Shown piece after piece: positions 61,871 to 64,000 of a stretch of 64,000 nt of DNA (position 1 is its first letter; every line of letters begins with the position of its first letter). A program made the position numbers and the translations under genes. Under the pieces are notes generated by a model that was not told the DNA's origin, ran no database searches, and saw only the letters and a list, made by a program, of their open reading frames with translations. This DNA comes from Chersky-822 sp035553055 (GTDB lineage Bacteria > Actinomycetota > Actinomycetes > Streptosporangiales > Streptosporangiaceae): positions 5,939 through 69,938 of the forward strand of contig DATNEK010000062.1 in assembly GCA_035553055.1 (NCBI GenBank), in the 5' to 3' direction.

Positions 61871-62604
61871 CTAACTGACTTCGGCCGTGTTCCTGGACAC
61901 GATCGCTGCGTTGCCGTCCAGGAGAGTCCCGGCGTCATAAGAACTGCTGAGACTGAACTCTGTCCACGAATACTCTCTGGGACTGTCTTGGTGGTCCCGT
62001 TGACCGCGGACAGCAAGGATCAGCGCCATGCCCTGTTCGGCCAGGTAGCCGCGAAGCCAGTCTTCTCGGACTGCGAACAGTTCGCCGTGATACTCGGCGG
62101 CGGTTGGCCGGTAGCACATAACTAGCTGGTCGCCGTCGGACCAAGTGGCGCTATCGCGGCGCCAACGCAAGTTCGACGAACGCTGGATGAAGGTCGACGG
62201 CAGGGTGGCATGGACGCTCTCTTCGATGGAACAGTCCCAGATGACGCCCTCCCAGGTGTAGGACTCCACGGTTGGCGTCAGCGTAAGAGTGGTCCCGTCA
62301 GATCTGGTGATCATGAATGGTCCGTCGTGCTGGTGGGCGCAGCCCACTTCGCGCCAGCCCAACTCGCCGAAGTAGCAGCAATCGATGTGGCCGTTCGAGT
62401 CCGTCAGGTCGGAAGTGGACGAGTGATCTTTCAACTCGACGGGCAGTGCGTCGACGGCTGCCGAAACTGCGGCCGATGGGACCAGCCATGAGTGCAGCGA
62501 GTAGAACTGCCGGTCCGAGTTCATGTTTGGATCTTCGCTAAAAGGTCTGGCTGCGTGGGTCAGGTGGGCGTCGAGCAGGATCCAGGGAAGGCCGTCGCTG
62601 TCAG
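61871..62604 (-). pseudogene. Hypothetical gene truncated at its 5' end by the insertion sequence
   Basis: From the first ATG (62524) the frame gives 217 residues starting MNSDRQFYSLHSWLVP. The frame stays open and protein-like another 27 codons upstream (GLPWILLDAHLTHAARPFSE), right to the edge of the IS at 62605, where it runs into a stop. The original start was therefore further up and is lost. No known domain; Trp/His/Asp-rich, soluble. GC content is lower than neighbours, fitting acquired DNA. The DNA beyond the IS (63619 onward) does not continue the frame, so a deletion accompanied the insertion. Confidence 0.7.
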
Positions 62605-62705
62605 TGAGGTGATCTCAGCGAAATAGGTTAGCCCGCAATGGTGCAGTTGCCGGGATCGGGCGTTGAGGCAGACACGCGGACGGATCGGGCGTTCACGGAA
62701 TGGGC

Positions 62706-62762
62706 GTGGAGTCCCTGTAGAAGAGGTCTCACCACAAGATCAACTTCTATGAAGGACTCCAC
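62706..62762 (+). promoter_or_regulatory. Hairpin leader of the transposase gene
   Basis: GTGGAGTCC (62706-62714) pairs with GGACTCCAC (62754-62762), which ends where the transposase GTG start begins; inner bases AGAAG/CTTCT extend it. It could hide the start site and limit translation. Confidence 0.5.
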
Positions 62763-63590
62763 GTGATCACCTATCGTGCCACTCTTGACGTGCCCAGGGA
62801 ACTGGCATGGTTCGTTTCCGGCCTGCTGCTGCAGGAGCGTCAGCGGCGCGGCACGCCGCGCGGCAGCCGGGCGCTGACCTGCTTCTGGCAGGCCGTCCTG
62901 GGACTGCGCTGGTTCCGCGACCGCACCGCGATCGACGCGCTGGCCAGGGACCACGGCGTCTCGCGGGCTACCGCCTACCGGTACGTCGCCGAGGTGATCG
63001 AGGTGCTCTCGGCGGAGGCGCCGGAGCTGTCGGAGGCGCTGGCGCGGGCACAGGCTGACGGCGTGGCGTTCGTGATCCTGGACGGCAAGGTCATCGCCTG
63101 CGACCGGTGCCGGGAGAAGACCGTCAGCGTCAAGGGCGAGTCCGTTGACCTGTGGTATTCGGGGAAGGCGCACCGGCACGGCGGCAACGTCCAGGCGGTG
63201 GCCCGCCCGGACGGCTTCCCGATCTGGATCTCCGCCGCCGAGCCCGGGTCGGTGCACGACATCACCGCAGCCCGCGTCCACGCCTTTCCCGCCCTGTACC
63301 GTGCGGCCTCGCCCGGCCTGCCCGCCCTGGCCGATCTCGGATACCAGGGCGCCGGCGTCGGCATCAAAACGCCCGTGAAACAGCCCGACGACGGCCGTGA
63401 CCTGGACCTGGGAAACCGCACCCGCAACGCCCTCCAGCGGTCCTTGCGCTGCCTCGGCGAACGCGCATTCGCCCTGATCACCCAGCGATGGCGCACCCTC
63501 CAGCACATCACCGCCAGCCCTAGCAAAATCACCGCAATAGCCCGGGCCGCACTCGTCCTCACACACTACGAACACGGCTACACCAAATGA
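62763..63590 (+). CDS. IS5-family DDE transposase (DDE_Tnp_4 type)
   Basis: 275 residues from a GTG. An N-terminal HTH includes HGVSRATAYRYVAEVIEVL. The catalytic core follows: first Asp in FVILDGKVI, WYSGKAHRHGGNVQAVA, HDITAAR, second Asp in LADLGYQGAG, and Glu in LGERAFALITQRWRTL. All three acidic residues are present and the frame is intact. Confidence 0.94.
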   Translation: MITYRATLDVPRELAWFVSGLLLQERQRRGTPRGSRALTCFWQAVLGLRWFRDRTAIDALARDHGVSRATAYRYVAEVIEVLSAEAPELSEALARAQADGVAFVILDGKVIACDRCREKTVSVKGESVDLWYSGKAHRHGGNVQAVARPDGFPIWISAAEPGSVHDITAARVHAFPALYRAASPGLPALADLGYQGAGVGIKTPVKQPDDGRDLDLGNRTRNALQRSLRCLGERAFALITQRWRTLQHITASPSKITAIARAALVLTHYEHGYTK

Positions 63591-63618
63591 ACGCCACTAT
63601 TTCGCTGAGATCACCTCA

Positions 63619-64000
63619 TTGAATCTCGGCGATTTCTACATGCGCCAAGCTGCCAGTCACATAAGCGCGATATCACGGCAGCTTGCATCAGTGTCGGCCG
63701 CTGGCGGCGAAGACGCTGTCCGCAGACATCTGTTCCTTGCAGCGGAGAGCCGCCGCCAGGGATTGGGGCTGAATAGTTGGTAGACGGCGTTTTACGACGC
63801 TGCAGCTGAAAATTCGTGGTTCTGCTCGGGAGGATTCCGGATACCGGTGGTGGCGGTCGGCGCACTTCGCTAGAGGTCCAGCGATCTCAGGTTGCCCTGC
63901 GAAGACCCCACAGAGCGCGTGAATAGGATGATATAGCAGACTTATCGTATCCAGGACACGCAAGCACGCAAGGATCACGGCGCGCAGGGATCTGAATATT
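63619..64000. other. Gene-free right edge beyond the IS
   Basis: 382 bp with lower GC than most of the window and no convincing gene. A 96-codon minus-strand frame (63688-63978) lacks protein-like composition and a ribosome site. Probably degraded accessory DNA or the edge of a gene lying outside. Confidence 0.5.

Larger units (their letters stand above)
62605..63618 (+). mobile_element. IS5-like insertion sequence, 1,014 bp
   Basis: Perfect 22-bp terminal inverted repeats at 62605-62626 and 63597-63618 (outer bases TGAGGTGATCTCAGC). One transposase gene inside. No target-site duplication is evident (flanks GTCAG and TTGAA). Complete ends and an intact transposase suggest recent activity. 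Confidence 0.93.

Noticed and set aside
61777..62016. Integrase C-terminal remnant next to the tRNA
   Set aside because: The short minus-strand frame runs through the tRNA terminator and has no tyrosine-recombinase motif; no second tRNA 3' end copy is in the window.
63688..63978. 96-codon minus-strand frame at the right edge
   Set aside because: No ribosome site, no motif, and composition unlike the neighbouring genes.

Overview
The window comes from the chromosome of a high-GC actinomycete. The evidence is gene content: a mycothiol conjugate amidase, three LytR-CpsA-Psr (LCP) cell-wall ligases, a PIN-PhoH protein, treY/treZ, an actinobacterial isoprenyl transferase, and GTG/TTG starts with 1-8 nt gene overlaps. 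I cannot name the genus. About 50 protein genes, one initiator tRNA and one insertion sequence are supported.

Layout. 1-1384 (minus): the start of a truncated asparagine synthase behind an M15-peptidase-like gene. 1577-4346 (plus): transsulfuration pair (cystathionine beta-synthase, cystathionine gamma-synthase/lyase) separated by a 15-bp tandem repeat. 4375-10938 (minus): GH15 glucanase, two small membrane proteins, a VWA protein and its MoxR-type AAA+ partner. 11001-19487: ROK kinase, hppD with a divergent Lrp regulator, TetR regulator with a divergent MFS exporter, greA, mca, GNAT, rhodanese. 19517-31228: a peptide-scavenging divergon. One arm is an M14-type deacylase plus a ketopantoate-reductase-like/amidase fusion. 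The other arm is a complete Dpp-type ABC importer, an Ntn asparaginase, an M55 D-aminopeptidase and a LacI regulator. 31446-32972: LCP ligase. 33065-37572 (minus): treY-treZ. 37838-47632: small membrane protein, Fur-family regulator, DUF255 thioredoxin-fold protein, NlpC/P60 protein with an extra domain, hypothetical gene, ATP-type PEPCK, hypothetical gene, isoprenyl transferase, PIN-PhoH.

47647-61646 is the most interesting block. It holds two family-2 glycosyltransferases, an IspD/TarI-like cytidylyltransferase, a DUF5941-like degenerate CDP-alcohol-transferase-like protein, a second nucleotidyltransferase, a glycerol-1-phosphate-dehydrogenase-like enzyme, a CDP-alcohol phosphotransferase, two LCP ligases and a large GT-C-like membrane protein. 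Read together, these genes could make a CDP-polyol-derived (possibly sn-glycerol-1-phosphate) envelope glycan or glycolipid that LCP enzymes attach to the wall. This is inference from families and synteny.

61722-64000: initiator tRNA-Met with a strong terminator, then a hypothetical gene cut off at its 5' end by a 1,014-bp IS5-like element with perfect 22-bp terminal inverted repeats. The window is also rich in short tandem repeats (9, 12, 15, 16, 25 and 39 bp units) and palindromes, several of them directly upstream of LCP genes or inside coding 3' ends.
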